Source: DASZHJ01 sp035581425
Lineage (GTDB): Bacteria; Pseudomonadota; Alphaproteobacteria; ATCC43930; CGMCC-115725
Direction: 5' to 3'
DNA length: 13,220 nucleotides
Assembly: GCA_035581425.1 (NCBI GenBank)
Contig: DATJVP010000030.1
Location: 1 to 13,220 of the forward strand
Both the position numbers and the translations under genes were made by a program. Every line of letters begins with the position of its first letter. The first letter of the stretch is position 1. Under the pieces are notes generated by a model. That model had not been told where the DNA came from and did not search any database. It worked only from the letters and a program-made list of their open reading frames with translations. This document shows, in pieces, positions 1 to 6,521 of the stretch.

Positions 1-46
1 AGCCCGCGCACCGTTGATGGCGGCGGCGAGAGATGGGGAACGCCAG

Positions 47-850
47 ATGCACGCGCAAGTCTTGCTGCGCGGGGTTACGCGTGTCTATTCAGCCGGCGCT
101 CTCGATCGTCCCGTTCACGCGCTCGGGCCGATCGACCTCGAGCTGCGGCGCGGCGAGTTCTTCGCGGTCGTGGGTCCCTCCGGCTGCGGAAAGTCGACGC
201 TGCTCGAGCTGATCGCGGGACTGTCGCCGATGACCGAGGGAAGCATCGACTTCGAGGGACGGCCCATCGCCGGGAGCGTACCCGACGGCGTTGGCGTCGT
301 GTTTCAGGAAGACGCGTGCTTTCCCTGGCTCACCGTCACGGACAACATCGCCTTCGGACTCCGCCAAGCCGGGACCGAGACCGGTGAGCTGCGGCGCCGC
401 CTCGACCACGCACTCGAGCTCATGGGTCTCACCGAATTTGCTCAGGCCTATCCGGCGCAACTCTCCGGCGGGATGCGTCAGCGCGTTTGCATTGCGCGCA
501 CGCTGGTCCTGCAGCCGCGGCTGATCCTGCTCGACGAGCCCTTCGGCGCGCTCGACCAGCAGACGCGCCTCCTGATGGGCGATGAGCTCCTCCGCCTTTG
601 GCGCGACACCGGTTCGACCGTCCTGCTGATCACCCACGCGCTCGACGAGGCCACGATGCTCGCCGACCGGATCGCCGTCATGTCGGCACGGCCCGGCCGC
701 ATCCTCGAGATCGTTGAGACGCGCTGGCCGCGCGGGCGCGACAGCCGCATCGTCGCGGAGGCGTCTTTCGGAGAGATCACCGGGCGCCTGTGGCGGGCGC
801 TTCGAGAGGAATCGCTCAAGGCGATCGGCAAGAAGGCCGCCGGCACATGA
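47..850 (+). CDS. ABC importer ATPase, nitrate/sulfonate/taurine (SsuB/TauB) type
   Basis: Cytoplasmic ATP-hydrolysing subunit that powers the importer formed with the two permeases downstream. In the 267-residue product I see Walker A GPSGCGKST (43-51), the Q-loop glutamine in VFQED (Q87), the signature LSGGMRQR (139-146), Walker B LILLDEP (159-165), D-loop GALD (167-170) and the switch histidine in ITH (H197). One domain and a length near 260 residues are usual for SsuB/TauB-like ATPases, and the FPWLTV segment after the Q-loop is typical of that group. I chose ATG 47 because a GGGGAA ribosome-binding-like stretch lies at 35-40 with a six-base spacer. In-frame TTG 14 and ATG 17 would add ten or eleven poorly conserved-looking residues, and the frame is open to the window edge. 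The stop overlaps the next start (ATGA), so translation is probably coupled. The family is certain; the substrate is not. Confidence 0.93.
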   Translation: MHAQVLLRGVTRVYSAGALDRPVHALGPIDLELRRGEFFAVVGPSGCGKSTLLELIAGLSPMTEGSIDFEGRPIAGSVPDGVGVVFQEDACFPWLTVTDNIAFGLRQAGTETGELRRRLDHALELMGLTEFAQAYPAQLSGGMRQRVCIARTLVLQPRLILLDEPFGALDQQTRLLMGDELLRLWRDTGSTVLLITHALDEATMLADRIAVMSARPGRILEIVETRWPRGRDSRIVAEASFGEITGRLWRALREESLKAIGKKAAGT

Positions 851-1599
851 ATCGAGCCGCGCGATATCGGCTCGCGGCGATTCTCGGCATCGTCCTGCTA
901 CTGGAACTGCTGTGCCGCAGCGGCGTGATCGATCGGCTGACCATGCCGCCGCCGAGCGTCATCCTCCGCGATCTCGTGCTCATTCTGGCTTCGGGATCGA
1001 TGAACAAGGCGATGCTCAAGACCTTCATCAACGTCTCGATCGCCTTCGGATTGTCAGTCGTGATCGGCGTTGTCCTCGGGGTGGCGATTCACGGTTGGCG
1101 CCTCGTGCGGCAAGGTCTCGATCCCCTCTTCGCCACGTACTATGCGATCCCCGTATACGCATTCTATCCTCTGTTCATCGTTCTCTTCGGCCTCGGCGAC
1201 GTGCCACAAATCCTCATCGGCTTCATGCTCGCGGTGGTCGCGATGATCGTGAATACCCTCAATGGCCTCGACCGCGTCTCGCGCGTTCTCCTCAAGACTG
1301 CACGGGTCTATCGATTAGGGGCGGTGGCGACGGCGATGAGGATAACGCTTCCCTCCGCGGCGCCATACCTCATGACCGGCATCAAGCTGGCCGTCGCCTA
1401 TGCGTTCATCGGCGTTATCGGTGCGGAGTTCATCATGTCGCAGACGGGCATGGGGTACGAGATCAGCTTCGCCTACAACAATCTCGACAATGCCACCATG
1501 TACCCGCTCATTCTTTTGGTGCTGGCGGTCTCCACCGGGATCAACGTCGCGCTCTCGCACTGGGAGAAAATCATCATGCAGCGGCGCGGGCAGTCATGA
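847..1599 (+). CDS. ABC importer permease 1, SsuC/TauC-like (BPD_transp_1)
   Basis: Inner-membrane subunit, 250 residues, of the nitrate/sulfonate/taurine-type importer. Hydrophobic segments are visible at about 9-24, 62-82, 95-115, 118-138, 178-200 and 214-236, the six-helix layout of this family. The coupling-helix (EAA-type) region lies between the fourth and fifth segments, around LLKTARVYRLG...ITLPSAAPYLMTG, and should dock on the ATPase. The start is ATG 847, which shares ATGA with the ATPase stop; an upstream in-frame start would run inside the ATPase gene. Its own stop overlaps the start of the second permease in the same way. It differs clearly in sequence from permease 2, so the channel is probably a heterodimer. 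Confidence 0.9.
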   Translation: MNRAARYRLAAILGIVLLLELLCRSGVIDRLTMPPPSVILRDLVLILASGSMNKAMLKTFINVSIAFGLSVVIGVVLGVAIHGWRLVRQGLDPLFATYYAIPVYAFYPLFIVLFGLGDVPQILIGFMLAVVAMIVNTLNGLDRVSRVLLKTARVYRLGAVATAMRITLPSAAPYLMTGIKLAVAYAFIGVIGAEFIMSQTGMGYEISFAYNNLDNATMYPLILLVLAVSTGINVALSHWEKIIMQRRGQS

Positions 1600-2348
1600 G
1601 CCGCGCCCGCTGGGAATCCGCCGCACATGCGGCGGGGCTGGTCGTCGCGCTTTTATCGGCTTGGCAGGTTCTCTTCGAGTTCGCGGGCACCAACGCGATG
1701 GCACCGCCGATCGAGACCTTCGCCTATCTCGGCCGGCTCCTCGCAACCGCGGCGTTTTGGGGCCACCTTGCCGAGACCATGAGCGCATTCGCCTTCGCGC
1801 TCGCGATCGCAATCGTCCTCGGCTTGCTCATCGGACTTACGCTCGGGTTGCACCGCTTTTCCAGCGACGTCGCTGAGCCGATCTTGATCGCGCTCTATTC
1901 GCTGCCGAAGGTGACGCTCTATCCGATCGTCTTGTTGGCGTTTGGGCTCGGGATGCCGGCGAAGGTCGCCTTCGGAACCATCCACGGCATCATTCCCGTC
2001 GCGATTTTTACCATGAGCGCCGTGCGCAACATTCGTCCGGTACTGCTCAAGACCGGGCGCGTGCTGAAGCTCGATCCCTGGGCGATGGTCCGGACGATCG
2101 TCTTCCCGGCGGCGCTTCCCGAGATTTTCACGGGCCTGCGCTTGGGATTTTCGCTCACGCTGATCGGCACCTTGCTCGGCGAGATGTTCGGCTCGCAGCG
2201 GGGACTCGGATACCTGCTGATGACCGCGATCGGACTGCAGAACATCCAGGTGATCATGGCCGTGACGCTTCTTCTGGTGCTGTTTGCGGCATCGGTTAGC
2301 AGCCTGCTGATCGTCATAGATCGGCGCCTCCATCGGCGCATACCCTGA
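1596..2348 (+). CDS. ABC importer permease 2, SsuC/TauC-like (BPD_transp_1)
   Basis: Second inner-membrane subunit, also 250 residues, of the same importer. It has the family pattern: an N-terminal helix, the stretch YSLPKVTLYPIVLLAFGLG in the middle, a coupling region LLKTGRVLKLDPWAMVRTIV..PAALPEIFTGLR, then GTLLGEMFGSQRGLGYLL and a last hydrophobic helix ending in a basic tail (IDRRLHRRIP). The GEMFGSQRGLGYL segment is typical for SsuC-like permeases. The start ATG 1596 overlaps the stop of permease 1 (ATGA). The longer reading frame that begins near 714 runs through both preceding genes in the wrong frame and is not its real N-terminus. Having two distinct permeases, rather than one that homodimerises as in SsuABC or TauABC, is a variant seen in several transporters of this superfamily. 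Confidence 0.9.
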   Translation: MSRARWESAAHAAGLVVALLSAWQVLFEFAGTNAMAPPIETFAYLGRLLATAAFWGHLAETMSAFAFALAIAIVLGLLIGLTLGLHRFSSDVAEPILIALYSLPKVTLYPIVLLAFGLGMPAKVAFGTIHGIIPVAIFTMSAVRNIRPVLLKTGRVLKLDPWAMVRTIVFPAALPEIFTGLRLGFSLTLIGTLLGEMFGSQRGLGYLLMTAIGLQNIQVIMAVTLLLVLFAASVSSLLIVIDRRLHRRIP

Positions 2349-2367
2349 CCCGCGACCGCACCGCGGG
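2349..2367 (+). promoter_or_regulatory. GC hairpin between permease 2 and the binding-protein gene
   Basis: Directly after the permease stop, CCCGCG (2349-2354) and CGCGGG (2362-2367) form a perfect six-base-pair stem with a seven-base loop. No T-run follows, so it is not a classic terminator. It could stabilise mRNA or set different expression for the binding protein. The rest of the gap to 2512 shows no ORF or promoter I could defend. Confidence 0.35.
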
Positions 2368-2502
2368 CATGGGGCAGCGCGAGATCGTGATGCGGGATTT
2401 ACCGGGGATCGCGGTCGTGCGACGCTACCGCGGAAATCGTCGAACGGCCAAATCGTCACTGGTGCAATCGCGCGCGCCGAGGCGACCACGTCGGACGAAA
2501 AC

Positions 2503-2510
2503 GGGAGGAG
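2503..2510 (+). promoter_or_regulatory. Strong ribosome binding site of the binding-protein gene
   Basis: GGGAGGAG lies two bases before ATG 2513; its GGGAGG core is four bases away. It decides between ATG 2513 and the much earlier in-frame ATG 2369, which lacks such a site and would bury the signal peptide behind 48 residues. Confidence 0.7.
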
Positions 2511-2512
2511 CC

Positions 2513-3505
2513 ATGGGCATCGTGAAGCGAGGTAGCTGGGTTGCCGGCATTGCGCTCGGCGCGGCGCTTTTTGCAGCGGCCGCGCAGGCGGAGCAGATTG
2601 TCGTCAGCAATTACGGCGTCGCCGCAAACGGAATGCCCTACGCGATCGCCATGGAGAAAGGCTTCTTCAAAGAAGCCGGGGCCGACATCACCGGCATTCT
2701 ATCCTCGTCCGGCGGCGGCACCACCGTCCGTAATCTCATGACCGGCAATCTCGCCTATGGCGAGATCGACCTCGCGGGCACCGTCGCGGCAATTCAGCAG
2801 GGCGCCGACCTCGAGATCATCAGCGAGAACGTATTGACGGTGGCCGAGTTCGTCTGGGCCGTCAAACCGGACTCCCCGATCAAAACGCTCCAGGATCTCA
2901 AGGGAAAGAAGATCGGCTACACCAACCCGCGCTCGACGAGCCAAGCACTCGACATATTGCTGCTCGAGCAAGCCGGCCTGAAGCCGGACGATGCGGAGCT
3001 GATCAAGACCGGCGGTTTCGGCGAGGCGGTCGTCGCGCTCAATCTCGGCTCGATCGACGCCTCCGCCATTGCCGATCCCGTTTGGTCCAAGAACAAATCC
3101 CAATTCCGAGTGCTGGTCACGGCAAACGACGTACTCCCGCCCCTGTGCAACGTCATCGGCGTCACCACCGGGGCGGCGGCGGCATCCAGGGGAGATTTCA
3201 TCAGGGCCATACTCCGCGGCCGCCGCAAGGCCGTCGAATTCATGTATGCGCAGCCCGACGAGGCCGCGGCGATCGTCGCCAAGACGTACAACCTCGACTT
3301 GGATGTCGCGAAGAGCGCGATCCACAACCTCGTGGCCAAGAGCAAATCCGGCGTTCCCTATTGGGGACCGGGCAATTTCGACATCCAAGGTATGGACCGC
3401 ATGATCCGCGCGCAAAAGCTCGTCGGCGCCCTGAGCGGCGATGTCGATTGGTCGAAGCTCATCGACAAGAGCTTCCTGCCGGACGACCTGAAGGGCCAGA
3501 ACTGA
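2513..3505 (+). CDS. Periplasmic substrate-binding protein, NMT1/SsuA/TauA-like
   Basis: Captures the substrate in the periplasm and hands it to the two permeases upstream. The 330-residue product opens with a secretion signal: basic MGIVKRG, a hydrophobic Ala/Leu stretch, and AQA|EQ as a likely signal peptidase I site after residue 26. The mature part has the NMT1 fold hallmarks: GMPYAIAMEKGFFKEAG near the start, SSSGGGTTVRNLMTG, the inter-domain IKTLQDLKGKKIGY, and GFGEAVVALNLGSIDASAIADP. There is no lipobox, so it should be a soluble periplasmic protein. It is the fourth gene of the importer operon, separated from permease 2 by 164 bases and a hairpin. The ligand is unknown; relatives bind sulfonates, nitrate, pyrimidine precursors or aromatics. 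Confidence 0.9.
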   Translation: MGIVKRGSWVAGIALGAALFAAAAQAEQIVVSNYGVAANGMPYAIAMEKGFFKEAGADITGILSSSGGGTTVRNLMTGNLAYGEIDLAGTVAAIQQGADLEIISENVLTVAEFVWAVKPDSPIKTLQDLKGKKIGYTNPRSTSQALDILLLEQAGLKPDDAELIKTGGFGEAVVALNLGSIDASAIADPVWSKNKSQFRVLVTANDVLPPLCNVIGVTTGAAAASRGDFIRAILRGRRKAVEFMYAQPDEAAAIVAKTYNLDLDVAKSAIHNLVAKSKSGVPYWGPGNFDIQGMDRMIRAQKLVGALSGDVDWSKLIDKSFLPDDLKGQN

Positions 3506-3512
3506 GCGTCTC

Positions 3513-3527
3513 CCCGTCGGGCACGGG
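3513..3527 (+). promoter_or_regulatory. Small hairpin between binding-protein and dehydrogenase genes
   Basis: CCCGT (3513-3517) and ACGGG (3523-3527) can form a five-base-pair stem with a five-base loop in the 35-base spacer. It is short and has no T-run. It may only be a weak mRNA-stability or partial attenuation element, or chance in GC-rich DNA. Confidence 0.2.
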
Positions 3528-3540
3528 ATCACGGGTTGTG

Positions 3541-4296
3541 ATGCAACTCCAAGGAAAAACCGCGGTTGTCACCGGAGGCGCCAAAGGGATCGGCTTCGCC
3601 ATCGCGGAGGCCCTGGCTGCGCGCGGCGCGGCAGTCGTGATCGCCGATCTTGCGGAGGCGAGCGAGGCGTCCGCGCGCCTTGCGGCGAAGGGCGCGCAGG
3701 CGGCCGGCATCGCAGTCGACGTCGCCTCCGAGCACGACACTGTGGCGATGGCGTCCGCCGCGCGCGATCGATTTGGGGGCATCGACATTCTCGTCAACAA
3801 TGCCGGGGTCTATTCCACCCTGAGGCCCCGGCCGTTCGAGGAAATCGATCCCGCGGAGTGGCGGCGCGTGATGGAGGTCAACACGCTCGGCATCTTTCTC
3901 GCGGTACGCGCTGTACTGTCATCGATGAAGTCGCGTGGCGGCGGGCGGATCATCAACATTTCCTCAGGCGTCGCGTTCAAGGGCAACCCCTATATGGCCC
4001 ATTATGTCGCGAGTAAGGGCGCCGTCGTGTCGCTGACGCGAGCACTCGCCAGCGAGCTCGGCGAACACAACGTGCTCGTGAACTCCGTAGCGCCCGGATT
4101 CACCTTGAGCGACGGCGTCAAAGCAAATCCGATCCTCGTCGCGGGCGTCCAGGAACGCTCCCTTCGCGGGCGGGTGCTGGCCCGCGATATGGTACCGGCC
4201 GATCTCGTCGGCGCAGTCGCATTCTTCGCAGGTCCGGACTCGGCCTTCGTCACCGGCCAGACGCTCGTCGTCGACGGCGGCGCCTATTTTCATTGA
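3541..4296 (+). CDS. Short-chain dehydrogenase/reductase (classical SDR)
   Basis: Probable cytoplasmic NAD(H)-dependent oxidoreductase acting on an alcohol or ketone, 251 residues, the usual length for classical SDRs. I see the cofactor motif TGGAKGIG (11-18), Asp36 at the end of the second strand (favouring NAD over NADP), NNAG (86-89), Asn114, and the catalytic set Ser142, Tyr155 and Lys159 (YVASK). PG at 185-186 and the C-terminal GQTLVVDGG are also typical. Start ATG 3541 gives the standard short lead into the first strand; the adjacent GTG 3538 is possible, and no good ribosome site separates them. It begins 35 bases after the binding-protein gene, and its stop overlaps the oxygenase start by one base (TGATG). 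This suggests it processes the imported compound or the oxygenase product. Confidence 0.9.
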   Translation: MQLQGKTAVVTGGAKGIGFAIAEALAARGAAVVIADLAEASEASARLAAKGAQAAGIAVDVASEHDTVAMASAARDRFGGIDILVNNAGVYSTLRPRPFEEIDPAEWRRVMEVNTLGIFLAVRAVLSSMKSRGGGRIINISSGVAFKGNPYMAHYVASKGAVVSLTRALASELGEHNVLVNSVAPGFTLSDGVKANPILVAGVQERSLRGRVLARDMVPADLVGAVAFFAGPDSAFVTGQTLVVDGGAYFH

Positions 4297-5285
4297 TGAG
4301 TACTATGGCTCATCCCATTCCAGTCATCGATCTGACGCCGGCGCGGACGGGCGGCAGGGAGGAGCGGCGAGCGGTCGCCTCACTCATCGACCGGACGTGC
4401 CGAGAGATCGGCTTCTTCACCGTCACCGGACACGGCGTTCCGCTGACAACGCTCGAGACTCTGCGCTCGACGGCGCATGAGTTCTTCGCCCTTCCGCTTG
4501 CCGAGAAGCGAAGCGCCGTCCACCCCGTGCCGAGGACACCCCGAGGCTACATCGCGCTCGGCGTTGAGGCATTATCTTACGGCAACGATCTCAAGACGCC
4601 GCCGGACCTCAAGGAGTATTACCACTTCGGCCGCGACGCCTGGCCGGACGAACCGTATTTCACCTCGGATGCCGGGCGACGCTATTTCATCGAGAACCTT
4701 TGGCCCGAGCGCCCCGCCGGGTTCCGCAGGGCGGCTGCCCGGTACTACGCCGAGATGGAGAAGCTCGTATTGCTGCTGATGCGCCTCGCCGCGCTCGGAC
4801 TGGATCTCGATGAGCGCTTCTTCGACGACAAGATCGACCGCCACATCACGGCGATGCGGATCAACTTCTACCCGGAGCAGCCGTCTCCGGCGGCACCCGG
4901 TCAACTTCGCGCGGGCGCTCACACCGACTATGGTGCATTCACGATCCTGAACGGCGAGAATGCGCCGGGCGGGCTGCAGGTGCTGACGCGCGACGGTGCG
5001 TGGGTCGACTGCGCGACCGATCCCACAAGCTTCGTCGTCAATATCGGCGATCTTCTAATGCGCTGGACCAACGACCGCTGGGTATCCAACACGCACCGTG
5101 TCGTGAATCCGCCGGGCGCCGTCGCGGCGCGCTCCAAGCGTCTCTCAATCGCCTTTTTCCACCATCCGAACTACGACGCATTGATCGAATGCATCGCGCC
5201 ACCGGGCACAGCGAAATATCCGCCGGTCCTATCGGGCGAATACCGCGACCTCAAGTATCGCCAGACCCGGCTTGCGGCGGATTGA
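4296..5285 (+). CDS. Fe(II)/2-oxoglutarate-type oxygenase, isopenicillin N synthase family
   Basis: Non-haem iron oxygenase of 329 residues, probably cytoplasmic. It has the N-terminal DIOX_N-type segment (IPVIDL at 8-13, REIGFFTVTGHGVP at 36-49) and a C-terminal jelly-roll. The iron ligands are visible as His209 and Asp211 (HTDYGAF) and His267 (NTHRVVNPP); Arg282 and Ser284 (RLS) match the co-substrate carboxylate clamp. Plant and bacterial members hydroxylate, desaturate or ring-close small molecules; which reaction applies here is not visible. ATG 4296 shares a base with the dehydrogenase stop, suggesting coupling; ATG 4305 (MAHPIPVIDL) would also be a good N-terminus, and neither has a strong ribosome site. 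It is the last clear gene of the importer operon. Confidence 0.88.
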   Translation: MSTMAHPIPVIDLTPARTGGREERRAVASLIDRTCREIGFFTVTGHGVPLTTLETLRSTAHEFFALPLAEKRSAVHPVPRTPRGYIALGVEALSYGNDLKTPPDLKEYYHFGRDAWPDEPYFTSDAGRRYFIENLWPERPAGFRRAAARYYAEMEKLVLLLMRLAALGLDLDERFFDDKIDRHITAMRINFYPEQPSPAAPGQLRAGAHTDYGAFTILNGENAPGGLQVLTRDGAWVDCATDPTSFVVNIGDLLMRWTNDRWVSNTHRVVNPPGAVAARSKRLSIAFFHHPNYDALIECIAPPGTAKYPPVLSGEYRDLKYRQTRLAAD

Positions 5286-5570
5286 CGGCGCACGGCGGCC
5301 CAATTGCAGGATCGGGTGACCCGCCGCGGCGAAATCGCCTATCTTCGCCCACGGCAGCTCTTCCCCGGGCGAGCGCCACATCGCGAGCACCATGCCGGGG
5401 GGCGCTATCCCGCCGAGGCGACCTATCGGGTGCCGCTGCTGACGGCGGCATGAGCCGGTCTCGTATCCTGCCGATCGGGCACCACATCGCTGCGGCCTAA
5501 CGCCTGTCCTTCGCAAGCCCTGCGTGTCGTATTTTCCGGCTGTGCGCGACCGAAATTTTACGGAGTGACG
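5286..5570. other. Gene-free stretch with a weak coding-like remnant
   Basis: No ORF here has a recognisable product. The minus strand between about 5516 and 5286 keeps an open frame with high third-position G/C and a protein-like segment (PGMVLAMWRSPGEELPWAKI). The plus strand at about 5330-5453 is also open (GEIAYLRPRQLFPG... ending at TGA 5451-5453). Neither has a convincing start or ribosome site, so this may be a decayed gene or only the effect of GC-rich DNA. No terminator with a T-run was found after the oxygenase. Confidence 0.3.
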
Positions 5571-5598
5571 TTGGTTTTCATCGCGATGATCCTATGTG
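5571..5598 (+). promoter_or_regulatory. Possible sigma-70-like promoter of the lipoprotein gene
   Basis: TTGGTT (5571-5576) and TATGTG (5593-5598) are 16 bases apart and each match the housekeeping consensus at three of six positions. Transcription would start near 5605, at the base of the hairpin below. It sits in a locally AT-richer stretch before a gene that needs its own promoter. The match is weak. Confidence 0.25.
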
Positions 5599-5605
5599 CC
5601 TCTTT

Positions 5606-5627
5606 GGCGAGCGGGTTCTCGCTCGCC
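5606..5627 (+). promoter_or_regulatory. Leader hairpin upstream of the lipoprotein gene
   Basis: GGCGAGCG (5606-5613) and CGCTCGCC (5620-5627) form a perfect eight-base-pair stem with a six-base loop. It lies 25 bases before the start codon and just ahead of the GGAG ribosome site at 5641-5644, so it would be part of the 5' leader. It might stabilise the transcript or modulate translation. It lacks a T-run, so termination is unlikely. Confidence 0.4.
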
Positions 5628-5652
5628 CGAACTTCTTGACGGAGTCATTGCG

Positions 5653-6237
5653 ATGTCGAGCCGCACGGCCAAGTTCCCCTACATTTTGTTGATGCCGATT
5701 GTCGCCGCCGCCTTGTTGTCGGGCTGCGTTGTCTCTCAAAGCAAGTACGACGCCCTCAGCGATCGATATCAGCAATATCGGCAGGAGGCGGAAGCACAGA
5801 AGGCCGCCGACGCGAGGCGGATTGCCGCCCTCAACCAGCAGGTGAGTCGGCTTCAAGGAGCAATCAAGTTTACGGTGAACAGCGATTTGCTTTTTGCGCC
5901 CGGCTCCTGGCAGATATCGGAGGCTGGAAAGCAGGTTATGGCTAAGCTTGCAAGTCAGCTTGCCCAATACCAGCAATCCAAGCTGATCGTAAATGGCTAT
6001 ACCGACAGCGCTCCGATCGGGAGATCGCTCGCGAAAGAGGGGATCACTTCGAACCAGATCCTGTCGCAAAGGCGAGCCGAATCCGTGATGCAGTACCTGA
6101 TCACACAAGGCGTCAAACCCGAACTCATCTCGGCAAAGGGCTGGGGTGAGGCTGACCCGGTTGCCCCCAACGACACGGCTCAAGGCCGCGCTCAAAATCG
6201 CCGGGTCGAAATCTCACTTGCAGCTGCAGGCAGCTAA
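5653..6237 (+). CDS. OmpA-family peptidoglycan-associated outer-membrane lipoprotein
   Basis: 194-residue envelope protein expected to be lipid-anchored in the outer membrane and to bind peptidoglycan. A lipoprotein signal ends in the lipobox LLSGC, with Cys25 as the lipidation site and Val at +2, not the inner-membrane retention Asp. A helical, Gln/Ala-rich coiled-coil-like segment follows (about 31-68), then an OmpA C-terminal domain (about 70-190). That domain has NGYTDSAPIG with Asp118, the helix LSQRRAESV with Arg141 (the two diaminopimelate-contacting positions of the family), and GWGEADPVAPNDT...QNRRVEI. ATG 5653 is chosen because GGAG (5641-5644) is eight bases upstream and the signal peptide starts correctly there; an in-frame ATG lies 57 bases earlier, overlapping the leader hairpin. 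Its codons are visibly less GC-rich than those of its neighbours. It looks unrelated to either transporter operon. Confidence 0.9.
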   Translation: MSSRTAKFPYILLMPIVAAALLSGCVVSQSKYDALSDRYQQYRQEAEAQKAADARRIAALNQQVSRLQGAIKFTVNSDLLFAPGSWQISEAGKQVMAKLASQLAQYQQSKLIVNGYTDSAPIGRSLAKEGITSNQILSQRRAESVMQYLITQGVKPELISAKGWGEADPVAPNDTAQGRAQNRRVEISLAAAGS

Positions 6238-6246
6238 AGCGGAAAG

Positions 6247-6297
6247 GGCGCTAGCTGCGGTGGACAGACTTGATCGTGTCCACCGCAGCTGGGCGCC
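6247..6297. terminator. Long inverted repeat in convergent gap, possible bidirectional terminator
   Basis: A perfect 14-base-pair stem (6253-6266 with 6277-6290) encloses a ten-base loop. After a small internal bulge it continues with GGCGC (6247-6251) against GCGCC (6293-6297), giving about 19 pairs. It begins ten bases after the lipoprotein stop and lies between convergent genes, where a terminator is expected. No T-run follows on the plus strand; on the minus strand the stem is followed by a pyrimidine-rich CCCTTTCCGCTTT stretch, which would suit leftward transcription. It could also be a dispersed intergenic repeat. Confidence 0.5.
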
Positions 6298-6521
6298 GGG
6301 ATCGTCGGGACAACCGACGTGACCACGAACCCCCAATCCGGCCGTGGATTACCCCGAGGCAGATCCGGACCGATCCGCCCCTTAGGGTTGACTCCCTGGT
6401 AAATCCGATCTGGTTCCAACCCTCATACGGCGCAAACGGTCTACGCCGTCGTTCCCACGCCGCGAGAAATTCCGGGTTCGGTGCGGGAGCGACGAACCAA
6501 AGCCGCTGGGACGTTGGTGCG
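6298..6521. other. Non-coding convergent spacer with minor inverted repeats
   Basis: No supported gene. Two weak dyads are visible: CGTCGG (6303-6308) with CCGACG (6314-6319), a six-pair hairpin with a five-base loop, and AGGGTTG (6384-6390) with CAACCCT (6417-6423), seven pairs around a 26-base loop. A 61-codon minus-strand frame (6419-6234) crosses the long palindrome and has no family resemblance, so I do not call it. Confidence 0.35.

Noticed and set aside
714..1595. Long upstream extension of permease 2 in the same frame
   Set aside because: It runs out of frame through the ATPase end and all of permease 1, giving Arg/His-rich low-complexity sequence. The true start is ATG 1596 at the ATGA overlap.
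1653..2489. 278-codon minus-strand frame opposite permease 2
   Set aside because: Composition is rich in Arg, Asp and His with no hydrophobic core; the plus strand encodes an obvious permease.
2699..3532. 277-codon minus-strand frame opposite the binding protein
   Set aside because: A GC-driven antisense shadow; the plus-strand frame has a signal peptide and NMT1 motifs.
3082..3540. Upstream extension of the SDR inside the binding-protein gene
   Set aside because: The added sequence is basic, repetitive shadow translation; the SDR fold begins exactly at ATG 3541.
6234..6419. Small minus-strand ORF in the convergent spacer
   Set aside because: It passes through the long palindrome, has no ribosome site and resembles no family I know.
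6420..6521. tRNA-like GGTTCG tract near 6476
   Set aside because: No cloverleaf: the surrounding bases do not form an acceptor stem or an anticodon arm.
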